From: an uncultured Pseudanabaenaceae cyanobacterium
GTDB lineage: Bacteria > Cyanobacteriota > Cyanobacteriia > PCC-9006 > JAAUQQ01
Assembly: GCA_938002085.1 (NCBI GenBank)
Contig: CALLAT010000157.1
Location: 1 to 35,428 of the forward strand
DNA: 35,428 bases
Direction of reading: 5' to 3'
The translations under genes and the position numbers were made by a program. Within the stretch, counting starts at the first letter, position 1. Each line of letters begins with the position of its first letter. The notes beneath the pieces were generated by a model. The model was not told where the DNA came from. It worked only from the letters and a program-made list of their open reading frames with translations, and made no database searches. Below, piece by piece: positions 8,900 through 16,972 of the stretch.

Positions 8900-8980
8900 C
8901 TGAATCTCCTCAAATTAATCTCCAAAAACAAGGCAGGGCGCACCTGCCCATTAAGCCAGATACGCCCCGGTTAATCCATC

Positions 8981-8997
8981 GCCTGAATAATTCAGGC
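8981..8997 (-). other. Short perfect palindrome downstream of tldE
   Basis: GCCTGAA (8981-8987) and TTCAGGC (8991-8997) flank TAA, directly beyond the tldE stop. It could end tldE transcripts or protect their 3' end, but no T-run follows on the minus strand. Confidence 0.4.
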
Positions 8998-9003
8998 TAA
9001 GAC

Positions 9004-10338
9004 CTATTCCCCAGTGATGGAGAGTCCCTCAACCCAAATGTGGGGAGCCACACCGCTAGGCGTTTGCTTCTCCTCCACATCCACCTGGGCAATGTTCTTC
9101 AACAGCTCGCGGATATCTCCCGCCACCGTTGCAGATTCAACGCTCACTTTCTGGCCTTTATTTACCACCCAGCCATCAAAAGGCAAGGAGAATGAGCCCT
9201 GCATGGCCTGAACGCCAGCATGGAGCGCAGACAGCTCATCGATGTAAACCACATTCTCAGCCGTCTCTAGGCTCAGGTCACCGCCTTCACCCCCAGCAAT
9301 GTGGAAGAAATTCGGGCTCACCGTCACCTTAGCCCCCAGGTTGGCATGGCCCGTGGGCTTAGCATCCAAACGCTTGGCAGTGCCAGCGCTGTGCAAGAAG
9401 CCTGTCAGCACGCCCTTCTCAATCAACGCCACGCGGCGGGTTGGTGTACCCTCACCATCAAAGGTGCTGGCACCGATGTTTGCCTCGTGCAGCTCATCGT
9501 CATACACCGACAGCTTGGGGCTAGCCAGTTCCTTACCCAGGGAATCTTTATCCGACAGGCTCATATTGTCCAAAATGTTCTGGGCATTGAACATGTTGGA
9601 AAACGCACCAACCAGCGACAGCATGGCTTCTGGAGAAAAGACCACGGTGTACTTGCCGGTCTCAATCTTGTCGTAGCCCAGGTGGCTAATGGTCTTCTCA
9701 GCGGTTTCAGCAATGCAGCCCTTTAGGTCAAGCTCTTCCACGCCATAGCCCACACGATAAGCCCCCGCACTGCGAGGACGGCGGTCTTCTTCCTGGGCCT
9801 TTGTGTAAAGGTAGGTCACCGCAGAAGTGCCACCATCGACGCGGCGAGCGCCATCGCTATTGACGTAAAAGCCTTCGCTCTCGGTTTGAGAAATGCCGTT
9901 GTAGGGCAAGCTATCGATCGCCTCATGAGCCCCCAGCAATTCAGTCTCAGCAGCTGCCAGCTTTTCAATCAAAGCATTCACGGGCAGAGGAGCAACCTTG
10001 GGATGCTTCAGATCCGCCACGGGCGTCTTAGCCTCGGGGCTAAAGCCAGGAATATTCTCCTTATTGCCAAAGTTGCTGGCTTCTTTAGCCGTCTTCAGCG
10101 CCAGCTCCATGCCTTCCATATCAATGTCAGAAGTGGAGGCAATGCCAATGGTGCCTGCGTCGTTCCAGACTCGCACGGTGACGCTGGAACGCTGGGAGGC
10201 TTTGACCTGCTTAGGCTTACCTTGATCGATTTGGACACTAGTGGAATCGATCGCCGAACCAGAGATGTCGTACTTACTGATGTTGAGTTTTTTAGAAAGC
10301 GTCTCGGCCTGGGCCGCCAGGGTATCGATGTCTAGCAT
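9004..10338 (-). CDS. pmbA: TldE/PmbA subunit of the TldD-TldE metalloprotease
   Basis: The 444-residue product is the non-metal-binding partner of TldD. In E. coli the heterodimer is a cytoplasmic zinc protease that unfolds and trims peptides, including microcin precursors and the CcdA antitoxin. The TldD-type HExxxH site is absent, as expected for TldE, while the PmbA hallmarks are present (RRPRSAGAYRVGYG; HLGYDKIETGKYTVVFSP; GTPTRRVALIEKGVLTGFLH). I place the start at ATG 10338, since the 17 extra residues from 10389 do not look like the family; no clear ribosome site is seen. tldD lies upstream on the same strand, separated by 269 bp containing an interspersed repeat, so an operon is likely but not tight. 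The natural cyanobacterial substrate is unknown. Confidence 0.9.
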   Translation of the reverse strand: MLDIDTLAAQAETLSKKLNISKYDISGSAIDSTSVQIDQGKPKQVKASQRSSVTVRVWNDAGTIGIASTSDIDMEGMELALKTAKEASNFGNKENIPGFSPEAKTPVADLKHPKVAPLPVNALIEKLAAAETELLGAHEAIDSLPYNGISQTESEGFYVNSDGARRVDGGTSAVTYLYTKAQEEDRRPRSAGAYRVGYGVEELDLKGCIAETAEKTISHLGYDKIETGKYTVVFSPEAMLSLVGAFSNMFNAQNILDNMSLSDKDSLGKELASPKLSVYDDELHEANIGASTFDGEGTPTRRVALIEKGVLTGFLHSAGTAKRLDAKPTGHANLGAKVTVSPNFFHIAGGEGGDLSLETAENVVYIDELSALHAGVQAMQGSFSLPFDGWVVNKGQKVSVESATVAGDIRELLKNIAQVDVEEKQTPSGVAPHIWVEGLSITGE

Positions 10339-10500
10339 GGAAACGTATAGAAAAAGTTGTGCAATGGGGACAAACAGCCGTTCATCCAATCACCCAAACC
10401 AGGGTGCAAATCAAAAATGTATGTGCCAGGTCAAACAACAGACGCATGGCGCTGTGCCAGCCTCAGGAATGCAAAAATTTTATCCATTGCGGATCGCCAC

Positions 10501-10560
10501 GTAGGGGCTGGGTTTCCCTGCCCTGTTTGCCTAAGCCGGGTAAAAAGACCCTACCCCTAC
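10501..10560 (+). repeat. Intergenic short repeat, copy A (tldD-tldE gap)
   Basis: The unit has ends GTAGGGG and CCCCTAC and contains GTAGGGGCTGGGTTTCCCTG. Its reverse complement closely matches 26431-26498. Within it GGGT and ACCC can pair near 10538-10552. It sits in a gap between two same-strand genes and carries no open frame of note. Confidence 0.75.
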
Positions 10561-10607
10561 CGTAGATTCCGGTTTGATTAAATTTGCATTCCAAGTAGTC
10601 AGATCGC

Positions 10608-12080
10608 CTAGCGACCGCCCACGGTAATACCATCCACCTTCAGGTGAGGCTGACCCACCGTCACATAGATGCTGCCGCTCACCGAGCCACAGAAGCCTGC
10701 AGCCAGGCCCAGATCCTTCGAACACATGGAAATCTTGTCCATGATGTCCGTCGCCGTACCAATCAGCGTGGCGCCCTTCTGGGGCTTGGTGATTTTGCCG
10801 TTCTCAATCAAATAGGCTTCATCCACCGCGAAGTTAAACTCGCCAGTAGGACCGACGCTACCGCCGCCCATCTTCTTGCAGTACAGGCCCTTATCAATGG
10901 AACCAAATAGGTCATCCATAGAAAACTCACCGGGAGCAATGTAGGTATTGCGCATCCGGGAAGCCGGAGCAAAGCTGTAGCCCTGGCGGCGACCACTGCC
11001 CGTGCGGGGATGGCCGGTGCGCATGGAGCCCGCTCGGTCGGAGATGAAGTTCTTGAGAATGCCGTTCTCAATCAGCAGCGTGCGCTGAGCAGGCATGCCC
11101 TCGTCATCCATATCAATGGTGCCAAAGGCATTGGGTGAGATGCCTTCATCCCAAGCCGTCAGGTTTTCGTGGGCAATCTTCTCGCCCTTCTTCTCCAAGA
11201 ACGGCGTGGTCTTACGCTCAATCTGAGTCGTCTCCAGCAAGTGGCCGCAAGCCTCGTGGAAAATCACACCGCCAAACTCATTGGCCATGATCACGGGGTA
11301 GCTACCGGACTCAACGAAGCCGGCATAGAGCATCTTGCCAGCGGAATCAGCGACTTCTTCAGCGTCGTTGCTGTAGGCCCAGTTGCGCAGGAAGCCGGGC
11401 TCACCAGTGCTGCCCACCCGCTTGTTGATAGAAGAACGATGGTCGCCGTCAGCACAAAGCAAGTTGTAGCCCACGGACTGGGTCAAGCGCATATCGCGGG
11501 CGAAGGTACCATCGCTGGCGGCAACTAGCACTTCTTGCCAGTCGCGGAAGTAAGCGGCGCGGCGGGCCTGCACATGGCTAGCGGTCTTGTTGAGCTGCCC
11601 GTTGGCAGCGAGCAATACATCGCCCATCTCTGCCATGGAGCTACAGCCATCGAGCCAGGCATCTTTGCCACGTAGGGCAACGTAGTCCCGCAGGGGCTCC
11701 AGGTAAACTTCAGGCACAAAAGCGCTGGGAGCGGGGAGCTGCAAGCCCATAATGGACAGCGCCTTTTCCAGGGCTAGCTTCAACCCTTTGAAGGTGAGGT
11801 CGTTGGTGCTGACGTAGCAATCGGCTTGACCGACGAAGACGCGAACGCCAGCGCCCGTTGAAATGCGGGGGGCAATGCTGGTGATGGCGTCATCTTCTGC
11901 CAGGCAATTGATGTAGTTGACGCGCTCTAGGAAAAATTCAATAAAATCCGCACCGGCTGCCCGTCCTAGGCCCAGCAGCGTCGAAAAAGTCTTTTCCCAA
12001 TCAGCCCCAAAATTTGTCTTGGCGGGGGCCGCCTCGGAATTGGAAATCGTGCTGGTCAACATTGGAGGAGCAACTACCAT
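10608..12080 (-). CDS. tldD: TldD zinc metalloprotease subunit
   Basis: The 490-residue product is the catalytic half of the TldD-TldE protease. The zinc motif H275-E-A-C-G-H280 is intact within [15 protein letters not shown]. Other family marks include the C-terminal glycine-rich segment ([16 protein letters not shown]) and the FISDRAGS and RQGYSF motifs. ATG 12080 is favoured because an AGAGG ribosome site lies about seven bases upstream; an upstream frame to 12119 and an internal ATG at 12062 are alternatives. tldE follows on the same strand. TldD-TldE pairs process ribosomal peptides in some bacteria, but no precursor-peptide or maturase gene is visible beside this one, so a general peptide-degrading role is the safer reading. 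Confidence 0.93.
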   Translation of the reverse strand: MVVAPPMLTSTISNSEAAPAKTNFGADWEKTFSTLLGLGRAAGADFIEFFLERVNYINCLAEDDAITSIAPRISTGAGVRVFVGQADCYVSTNDLTFKGLKLALEKALSIMGLQLPAPSAFVPEVYLEPLRDYVALRGKDAWLDGCSSMAEMGDVLLAANGQLNKTASHVQARRAAYFRDWQEVLVAASDGTFARDMRLTQSVGYNLLCADGDHRSSINKRVGSTGEPGFLRNWAYSNDAEEVADSAGKMLYAGFVESGSYPVIMANEFGGVIFHEACGHLLETTQIERKTTPFLEKKGEKIAHENLTAWDEGISPNAFGTIDMDDEGMPAQRTLLIENGILKNFISDRAGSMRTGHPRTGSGRRQGYSFAPASRMRNTYIAPGEFSMDDLFGSIDKGLYCKKMGGGSVGPTGEFNFAVDEAYLIENGKITKPQKGATLIGTATDIMDKISMCSKDLGLAAGFCGSVSGSIYVTVGQPHLKVDGITVGGR

Positions 12081-12648
12081 ACGGGGCCTCTTGAAGGGTA
12101 GGTGGGTGCGAATTTGCACCGGAATTTTTAGTCTAACAAAACTAAATAACTTAGTTAGGGCGAAGGAGAGCGGCTTTCCCTACCCCGGAAAATGCCTGCG
12201 AAATGGCGATCGCCCCCCAAGCTTCCCAAGGAATCACCTCAAGGCCTCCATATCGGCCCCCATCAACGGCATCTCCGCTCTCCTTATCCCATCGAATCAG
12301 CGCCAGCATCAGCACCGACTGAGACCCTATACATCTGCCTAGAAGCGTCACTGCGCATACCAAATTTTCCAGTCGCCAAGATTTATAGAAACATTACTGA
12401 GCCTGTGGGTTTATGTGTAAATACGGAGATTTCACAGAAGCCTAGATATACTTTAAGCAAGACATATCAAAGCGATGTAGAAAGCCAACTTTGAGCGTTT
12501 TGCCGATTTTCTCTCTCCAGAGCTTGTAGCAATTTCTAGCTGCGATTGCTACGCAAGCTTCCGGAGGAATCGTGCCCTCTCCATCCCGCTGCCACCGCAA
12601 CCCCAGAGACTCGGTCAGCCTTCCCCCTTTGTTTGTGAGTTCATCCCC
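12081..12648. other. Divergent intergenic region, tldD / GspE-N-like gene
   Basis: This 568-bp gap lies between divergent starts and must hold both promoters. It has HIP1 near 12207, a relatively AT-rich patch at 12350-12490, and an imperfect inverted repeat at 12521-12559 (AGCTTG plus TAGCAAT against ATTGCTA plus CAAGCT, with a 2-base bulge). The open frames at 12192-12494 and 12442-12693 resemble nothing known to me. Confidence 0.5.
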
Positions 12649-14313
12649 ATGACTGCTGCTCCCGGTGCATCTCCCCAAGCTCCCTTGGCCCAAGAACGGA
12701 CCTCAAACAGTCCAGCAAAAGCCTCGATTAAAGCCCCGATTATGGATGCCTTTGGTAATCCCTTGGAGCTACCGGCCCACATTTCCGCCCATCAAGTCTT
12801 TGACCTGCTGGACCAGGCTTTGCCCTTCGAAGTTTGCCTGTATCACCGGGTCATTCCCCTCGCCTTAGAAGAAGGTCAATTACGCCTGGGCATGGTGGAT
12901 ATCCATGACGAGCAGGCCTTGGACTACGTGAGCCGCATCGCAACCTATAGCGATCGCACCATCACCCCCGTCTCCCTAGCTGGGCATCTCCACCAAGTTC
13001 TGCTCTCGGCTTACCTCAACCACAGCAGCCAGCCCGCAGAGTCTCCCAGTGCTTCTGGCGCCATTACCGAAGTGGCCCCCGCAGCGATCGCTCCCCCAGT
13101 AATCCCCCAAATAACATCCGCAATCTCGGTGGATGTGACCCAGGTGCTGCCCGATGAAACGATGCCAGATGGCGCTTTGGTAGCCTCCACAAAAACTCCC
13201 GGCTCCTCTGAAAAACCTCAGCCTCAATCCTTAGAAGAATGGGAACTAGAGACACTGTTCCCAACCAACACCATCGTCCAAGGCCAAAGCCTGCAAGATC
13301 AGAGTCTTCAAGACCTTGGAATTCCAGATAACAGCCTCCAAACTTCCACCCTAGAAGTGGAGCAACCCGGCCATCTGGAAACCCGGCCAATGTCCGAGTC
13401 CGAGGTCAGGGCAGAATCCATCGTCCGGCAACCGCAGGCTCCCTCACCCACAATTAGTCAGCGCATGACTCTGATTTTGGATGAAACCGAAATCATGGCC
13501 CAAGTGGCTCAATCCGCCCAGGCAAAACCAGAAGACATCGGCGAGCCCCCCACACTCATTGAAGGCCTAGACCAAGGCAAAGGGCACCGAGAGGCTGAAG
13601 CGGCTCGCCTGCGTCAATCCCGAGACATCGTCGAAGAAATTCCATCCCTGACCGAAAATCCCGCTCTTCCGGCCAGCCTCGATCACCTAGCCCATGGCGA
13701 ACTGAGCCAGCGAGACTGGACTGCGATCGCCCACTTACCCCCCAATCTCATCCTCCAAGCCATGCTGGGCCGGATGCTTCAGGGCAATATAACCCGCCTG
13801 CGCATGGAACGCTGCCGCCGCCCCCAAAACCATGGCGACTTGGCCCAACTGTTCTGGAATCCTTCGGGGGTTCTCCAGCCCACCTGGAAGGAATTTTCAT
13901 TGGGGGCCTTTGGCGGATTGGCAAAAGCCCTGCGGGAACTGGCTCAACTGCCCCTCGGCACAATCCAACGCCCCATCCAGCGAGGGGTCATGCGCCGCTA
14001 CCAGGGCCAGCCCATCCTGTTATTGATGCAATTCCTTCCGGGTGCCCAAGTCGCGGCGATCGAACTGCGCCTTCTCCAAGGCAAAGCCCTACGAGAATTC
14101 CAGCAGCACCAAGGCCAAGACCTGGGGCGAGAAGCCCTGCTCACCGCCCAAACCCTCCAGCATCAGGTTCAACAACTCCTGGACCATCACCAGCGCTATC
14201 CCGAATCCAACGAGCTACCTGCACAGCTCATGACTGTGATTGGGCAGCTGGAAAAGGCAATGGCCAATCAAACGACGAAAAGTCAAACGGCGCAAAGTCA
14301 AACGGCGAAATAA
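12649..14313 (+). CDS. Protein with GspE/PilB N-terminal-like domain but no ATPase domain
   Basis: The 554-residue product resembles the N-terminal domain of type II secretion/type IV pilus ATPases at about residues 45-125 (LPFEVCLYHRVIPLALEEGQ; RLGMVDIHDEQALDYVSRI). No Walker A or Asp-box follows. A long, low-conservation linker rich in Gln, Pro, Ser and Glu spans about 130-340. A folded C-terminal domain (about 345-535) starts near LDHLAHGELSQRDW and ends in a Gln-rich helix. I recall similar cyanobacterial proteins of unknown role. The last residues are a Thr-x-Ser-Gln repeat made by a 15-bp DNA tandem. Binding to pilus or secretion machinery, or sensing c-di-GMP as some MshEN domains do, is inference. 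tadA follows 78 bp later on the same strand. Confidence 0.7.
   Translation: MTAAPGASPQAPLAQERTSNSPAKASIKAPIMDAFGNPLELPAHISAHQVFDLLDQALPFEVCLYHRVIPLALEEGQLRLGMVDIHDEQALDYVSRIATYSDRTITPVSLAGHLHQVLLSAYLNHSSQPAESPSASGAITEVAPAAIAPPVIPQITSAISVDVTQVLPDETMPDGALVASTKTPGSSEKPQPQSLEEWELETLFPTNTIVQGQSLQDQSLQDLGIPDNSLQTSTLEVEQPGHLETRPMSESEVRAESIVRQPQAPSPTISQRMTLILDETEIMAQVAQSAQAKPEDIGEPPTLIEGLDQGKGHREAEAARLRQSRDIVEEIPSLTENPALPASLDHLAHGELSQRDWTAIAHLPPNLILQAMLGRMLQGNITRLRMERCRRPQNHGDLAQLFWNPSGVLQPTWKEFSLGAFGGLAKALRELAQLPLGTIQRPIQRGVMRRYQGQPILLLMQFLPGAQVAAIELRLLQGKALREFQQHQGQDLGREALLTAQTLQHQVQQLLDHHQRYPESNELPAQLMTVIGQLEKAMANQTTKSQTAQSQTAK
14270..14310 (+). repeat. 15-bp tandem repeat at the 3' end of the GspE-N-like gene
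   Basis: About 2.7 units of a 15-bp sequence (AAACGRCGMAAAGTC) occupy the last codons and are in frame, encoding a QT-x-x-S pattern just before the stop. Unit number would vary the tail length without harming the domain. Confidence 0.75.
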
Positions 14314-14391
14314 CGGACGGTCTGATTCGACAACCTGTCACATCCGACAGCTGCGATCAGACAATGGGAAGCATTCGAGCCCCTGCTGCCC

Positions 14392-14898
14392 ATGCCCTAC
14401 GACCTGCCTCCTCCAGCCCTAGACAACGAAATCTACCTCACCCACTACTGCTGGATGAGCCGAGCCTTGGAGCTGGCAGAAGCCGCCGGTCAAGCAGGCG
14501 AAGTCCCCGTGGGTGCCATCATCGTTGGGCCAGATGGCCACTGCCTCGCCGAGGGTGAAAACCGCCGCGAACGAGATCATGACCCCACCGCCCATGCGGA
14601 AATTGTTGCCCTGCGCCGAGCCGGGCAGGCCCAAACTCGCTGGTACCTCAAAGACTGCCACCTCTACGTCACCCTAGAGCCCTGCATGATGTGTGCTGGA
14701 GCGATTCTCCAGGGGCGCGTCCATAGCCTGATCTATGGGGCAGACGACCTCAAAGCTGGGGGCATCTGTGGCGCGATCAACTTACCCCACAGCCCCGCCG
14801 CCCACCACAAGCTCAATGTCATCAGCGGCATCCTGGCTGAGCCCGCCCGTCAGCAGCTCCAACAATGGTTTCGCGATCGCCGCAACTCAAAGCCCTAG
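14392..14898 (+). CDS. tadA: tRNA-specific adenosine deaminase TadA
   Basis: TadA deaminates A34 to inosine in the tRNA-Arg(ACG) anticodon. The 168-residue product has the cytidine/deoxycytidylate-deaminase fold with the zinc site H68-A-E70 (Glu70 as proton shuttle) and P97-C98-M-M-C101, plus EVPVGAIIV and NLPHSPAAHHKLNV. All catalytic residues are present. About 20 residues precede the usual start of the domain, and an internal ATG at 14455 is possible, but the extension carries the YLTHYCWM segment typical of the family, so I keep 14392. The gene is followed at 60 bp by a MITE-like element, which could supply or interrupt its 3' end. Confidence 0.94.
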   Translation: MPYDLPPPALDNEIYLTHYCWMSRALELAEAAGQAGEVPVGAIIVGPDGHCLAEGENRRERDHDPTAHAEIVALRRAGQAQTRWYLKDCHLYVTLEPCMMCAGAILQGRVHSLIYGADDLKAGGICGAINLPHSPAAHHKLNVISGILAEPARQQLQQWFRDRRNSKP

Positions 14899-15220
14899 AT
14901 TCCCCCGTTCCACTCCCCGTAGAAAGTCTGAAACAGAAGCGATTCATACAACTTCCCTCAGAGGATGTTTGGAAAGTCAGCTCAGCAGCAGGAATGAAAC
15001 TCATCGCCCAATTTGGTCATGAATTAAGCAGCCATAGAAGCTCCAGGACAGAGATACTGCCACTGGTATATCTGCTATTGCAAATGGCACTTTTCAAACA
15101 TCCTCTCAGAAGATTTCCGGACTCCTGCGGATTCCCCATGCAGATTGAAACGTTAGTCTGTGGCTGACTCAGCCAATCCTGAGCGCCTTCGCCTTTCTTT
15201 TAGTCTTCGACCCAGGTGTC
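14899..15220. other. Intergenic region after tadA
   Basis: This 322-bp gap is nearly half occupied by the 145-bp MITE-like element. The rest shows no terminator with a T-run; the promoter of the downstream one-TM protein gene presumably lies at 15106-15220. Confidence 0.6.
14961..15105. mobile_element. MITE-like element, 145 bp, with 17-bp terminal inverted repeats
   Basis: The left end GAGGATGTTTGGAAAGT (14961-14977) and the reverse complement of the right end, GAGGATGTTTGAAAAGT (15089-15105), differ at one base. Both ends are flanked by TCA (14958-14960 and 15106-15108), a possible 3-bp target duplication. The 111-bp interior has no credible gene, so it depends on a transposase elsewhere. 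IS5-family elements of the IS1031 type duplicate TNA and have ends starting GAG, so that family is a reasonable guess. It lies between tadA and the next gene. Confidence 0.75.
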
Positions 15221-16381
15221 ATGTCCAAGCCCAGCTCTGGTTCTAATCGATACCTCAAAGCCCAGCTTCGTCCCCTGACCAAGCCCGTGTTTTGGGCTTC
15301 AGCGGGTCTGTTTGGGCTATCGCTCTTTGCCCTATTCAGCTTATTTCGCCAACCCGACGAAGTCCTAAGCAGCGGCGATCGCGATGCCATCGTCAACCTG
15401 GACGACAACGACACCCTCACCCCAGAAGAACGGGCTAGAGCCGCAGAGATCGACGATCTCTCGGTCCTTCTCAAAGACCTGGACAAGAGCCAAACCATTG
15501 ACTCCGTCAGCGGTCGATTGAATGACACCCAGACGACGAACCTAGATGCACCTGACGCGATCGCCGATTTAGAAAACCGCAAGCCAGCGATCTCAGCAGC
15601 GAGCAGTGGCGGCAACTTTCAGCAACTTCCCTTGCTAGACCTATCCCCCCAAAACCAAGCCAACAACGCCTCCTCCCCCTCGGGTAATTCAGGCTTCGTC
15701 GGGTTTGATCCCCGCTCCTCCGGGCAGGTCGGAGGCGCACAATCCTCCAACACCGCAGCCATAACCCCCCTCGCCGCTGCCCTAGAGCGCAATGCCTCTC
15801 CAGACAGCTCAGCTGCTGTTGTCAATGGCAGTCGCGACACAATAGCTGAAGACAACAGCAGCTCAATAAACGCCTCAACCACCACCATTGGCCAAGCGAC
15901 TAGCGTCCTCTCCAATGACGTCCAGCCCAACGGAAATCTGACCTACACCACTCCAATATCCACCCCAACCCTCGAGACACCGAATTACGGTAGCTCCCAG
16001 GGACTAACGCCACAAAACAGTAGCAACAATGCCTACAGCCAGATTCTCAACCCCAACCTGGTCGTTCCCACAGCTCCCTTAAGCCCCACCCCAACTTCTC
16101 CAGTACTTCCCGTCCAGCCAGCAACCCCGTCCGTCAGCTCTGTGGGACAGACTCAATCCACAAACCTCTACAACAGCGGAGCCATTTCGGAGCAAGCCTC
16201 CTACGGAAACGCTCCGACTGCGACGACTACAACCTCTAGCCCTCAAAGCCAAGTATTTGGAGCCCCTAGCAGCCCCACACCATCTCCAACAATCAGCAAC
16301 CCGGCTCCATACTCCGTCCCCAATGCCACACCAGGCCAATACAGCGGCAACGGACAGATCAACACCTTTGCAAACCCATAG
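15221..16381 (+). CDS. Single-pass membrane protein with Ser/Thr/Pro/Asn-rich tail
   Basis: The 386-residue product has a short basic head, one hydrophobic helix at about residues 23-43, and a short acidic region with possible helices (about 45-120). More than 250 residues of Ser/Thr/Asn/Pro/Gln-rich low complexity follow, probably disordered. It has no recognisable domain, cysteine or catalytic motif. Orientation with positive charges before the helix predicts the tail outside the cytoplasm. It could be an envelope spacer or a surface-interaction protein; I cannot choose. It lies convergent to a small membrane-protein gene. The reading frame is continuous and codon use resembles its neighbours, so it is a real gene. 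Confidence 0.65.
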   Translation: MSKPSSGSNRYLKAQLRPLTKPVFWASAGLFGLSLFALFSLFRQPDEVLSSGDRDAIVNLDDNDTLTPEERARAAEIDDLSVLLKDLDKSQTIDSVSGRLNDTQTTNLDAPDAIADLENRKPAISAASSGGNFQQLPLLDLSPQNQANNASSPSGNSGFVGFDPRSSGQVGGAQSSNTAAITPLAAALERNASPDSSAAVVNGSRDTIAEDNSSSINASTTTIGQATSVLSNDVQPNGNLTYTTPISTPTLETPNYGSSQGLTPQNSSNNAYSQILNPNLVVPTAPLSPTPTSPVLPVQPATPSVSSVGQTQSTNLYNSGAISEQASYGNAPTATTTTSSPQSQVFGAPSSPTPSPTISNPAPYSVPNATPGQYSGNGQINTFANP

Positions 16382-16401
16382 GCCCGAATGCAACCAACAA
16401 G

Positions 16402-16434
16402 CTCGGTTCAGGTTGGGGAACCTCTCAAGCCGAG
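16402..16434. terminator. Possible hairpin terminator after the one-TM protein gene
   Basis: CTCGG (16402-16406) pairs with CCGAG (16430-16434) and, inside, AGGTT with AACCT around GGGG, with internal loops. The T-rich ATTTTATTT follows ten bases later. It is imperfect, so confidence is low. Confidence 0.4.
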
Positions 16435-16504
16435 TTGGGGATATTTTATTTCTGGGAATTTCCTTTCCTTGGCCGAACCAACCAGTATCCCTATTGCGAT
16501 CGCC

Positions 16505-16972
16505 CTAGTCCAACTTGGCCTTTAGCTTCTTCATCACATTAGCTCTGCCCACAATTCGCACCTGCTCAGCATCCCACTGAACATACAATCGTCCTGAAAG
16601 CCATGCACCAGTCGGTCTTTGATAGACCTTTACCCTATCCTCTCGCTCCACATCTAGATCCTCAAAAAACAGCTGTTCCAAAGCCTGGTTCACCTGTTGC
16701 TGCAATGCGGTCCGCTCTCGGGCTTTCCTAGGCAAAAGCAACTCCAGAGACACACTGCGGTTAAACAACACCCCAGCTCCTCCAGCAAATATCCCCAACA
16801 GCAAGCCTGCCTGCACTGAAGCCGGATGGTTGTAAGGCAGTCCCATAGTCCTGGATGCTGCCACACAACCCAAAATGGCAGTCAGCCCAAAATAATAAGC
16901 AAATGTTGTAAAAAAACCAGGCCCGCTCACCATGACTAGCAGAATCTCCTCAACGCTCCTTCCAATCATCAC
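16505..16972 (-). CDS. Small membrane protein with cytoplasmic C-terminal domain, unknown
   Basis: The 155-residue product has two hydrophobic segments, about residues 15-40 (GFFTTFAYYFGLTAILG) and 52-70 (VQAGLLLGIFAGGAGVLF). A soluble C-terminal half follows with a charged helix (KARERTALQQQVNQALEQL) and a beta-rich stretch ending KKLKAKLD. I do not recognise the family, though the style matches small cyanobacterial membrane proteins. ATG 16972 is used; the next codon is also ATG. It is the last gene before the AT-rich desert and faces the one-TM protein gene tail to tail. Confidence 0.65.
   Translation of the reverse strand: MMIGRSVEEILLVMVSGPGFFTTFAYYFGLTAILGCVAASRTMGLPYNHPASVQAGLLLGIFAGGAGVLFNRSVSLELLLPRKARERTALQQQVNQALEQLFFEDLDVEREDRVKVYQRPTGAWLSGRLYVQWDAEQVRIVGRANVMKKLKAKLD

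Noticed and set aside
10608-12119. TldD-TldE region as a RiPP biosynthetic cluster
   Set aside because: No precursor peptide, cyclase, radical SAM or transporter gene is near it.
12192-12494. 100-codon plus-strand frame in the tldD upstream gap
   Set aside because: Poor codon pattern, no ribosome site, and it enters the AT-rich promoter-like patch.
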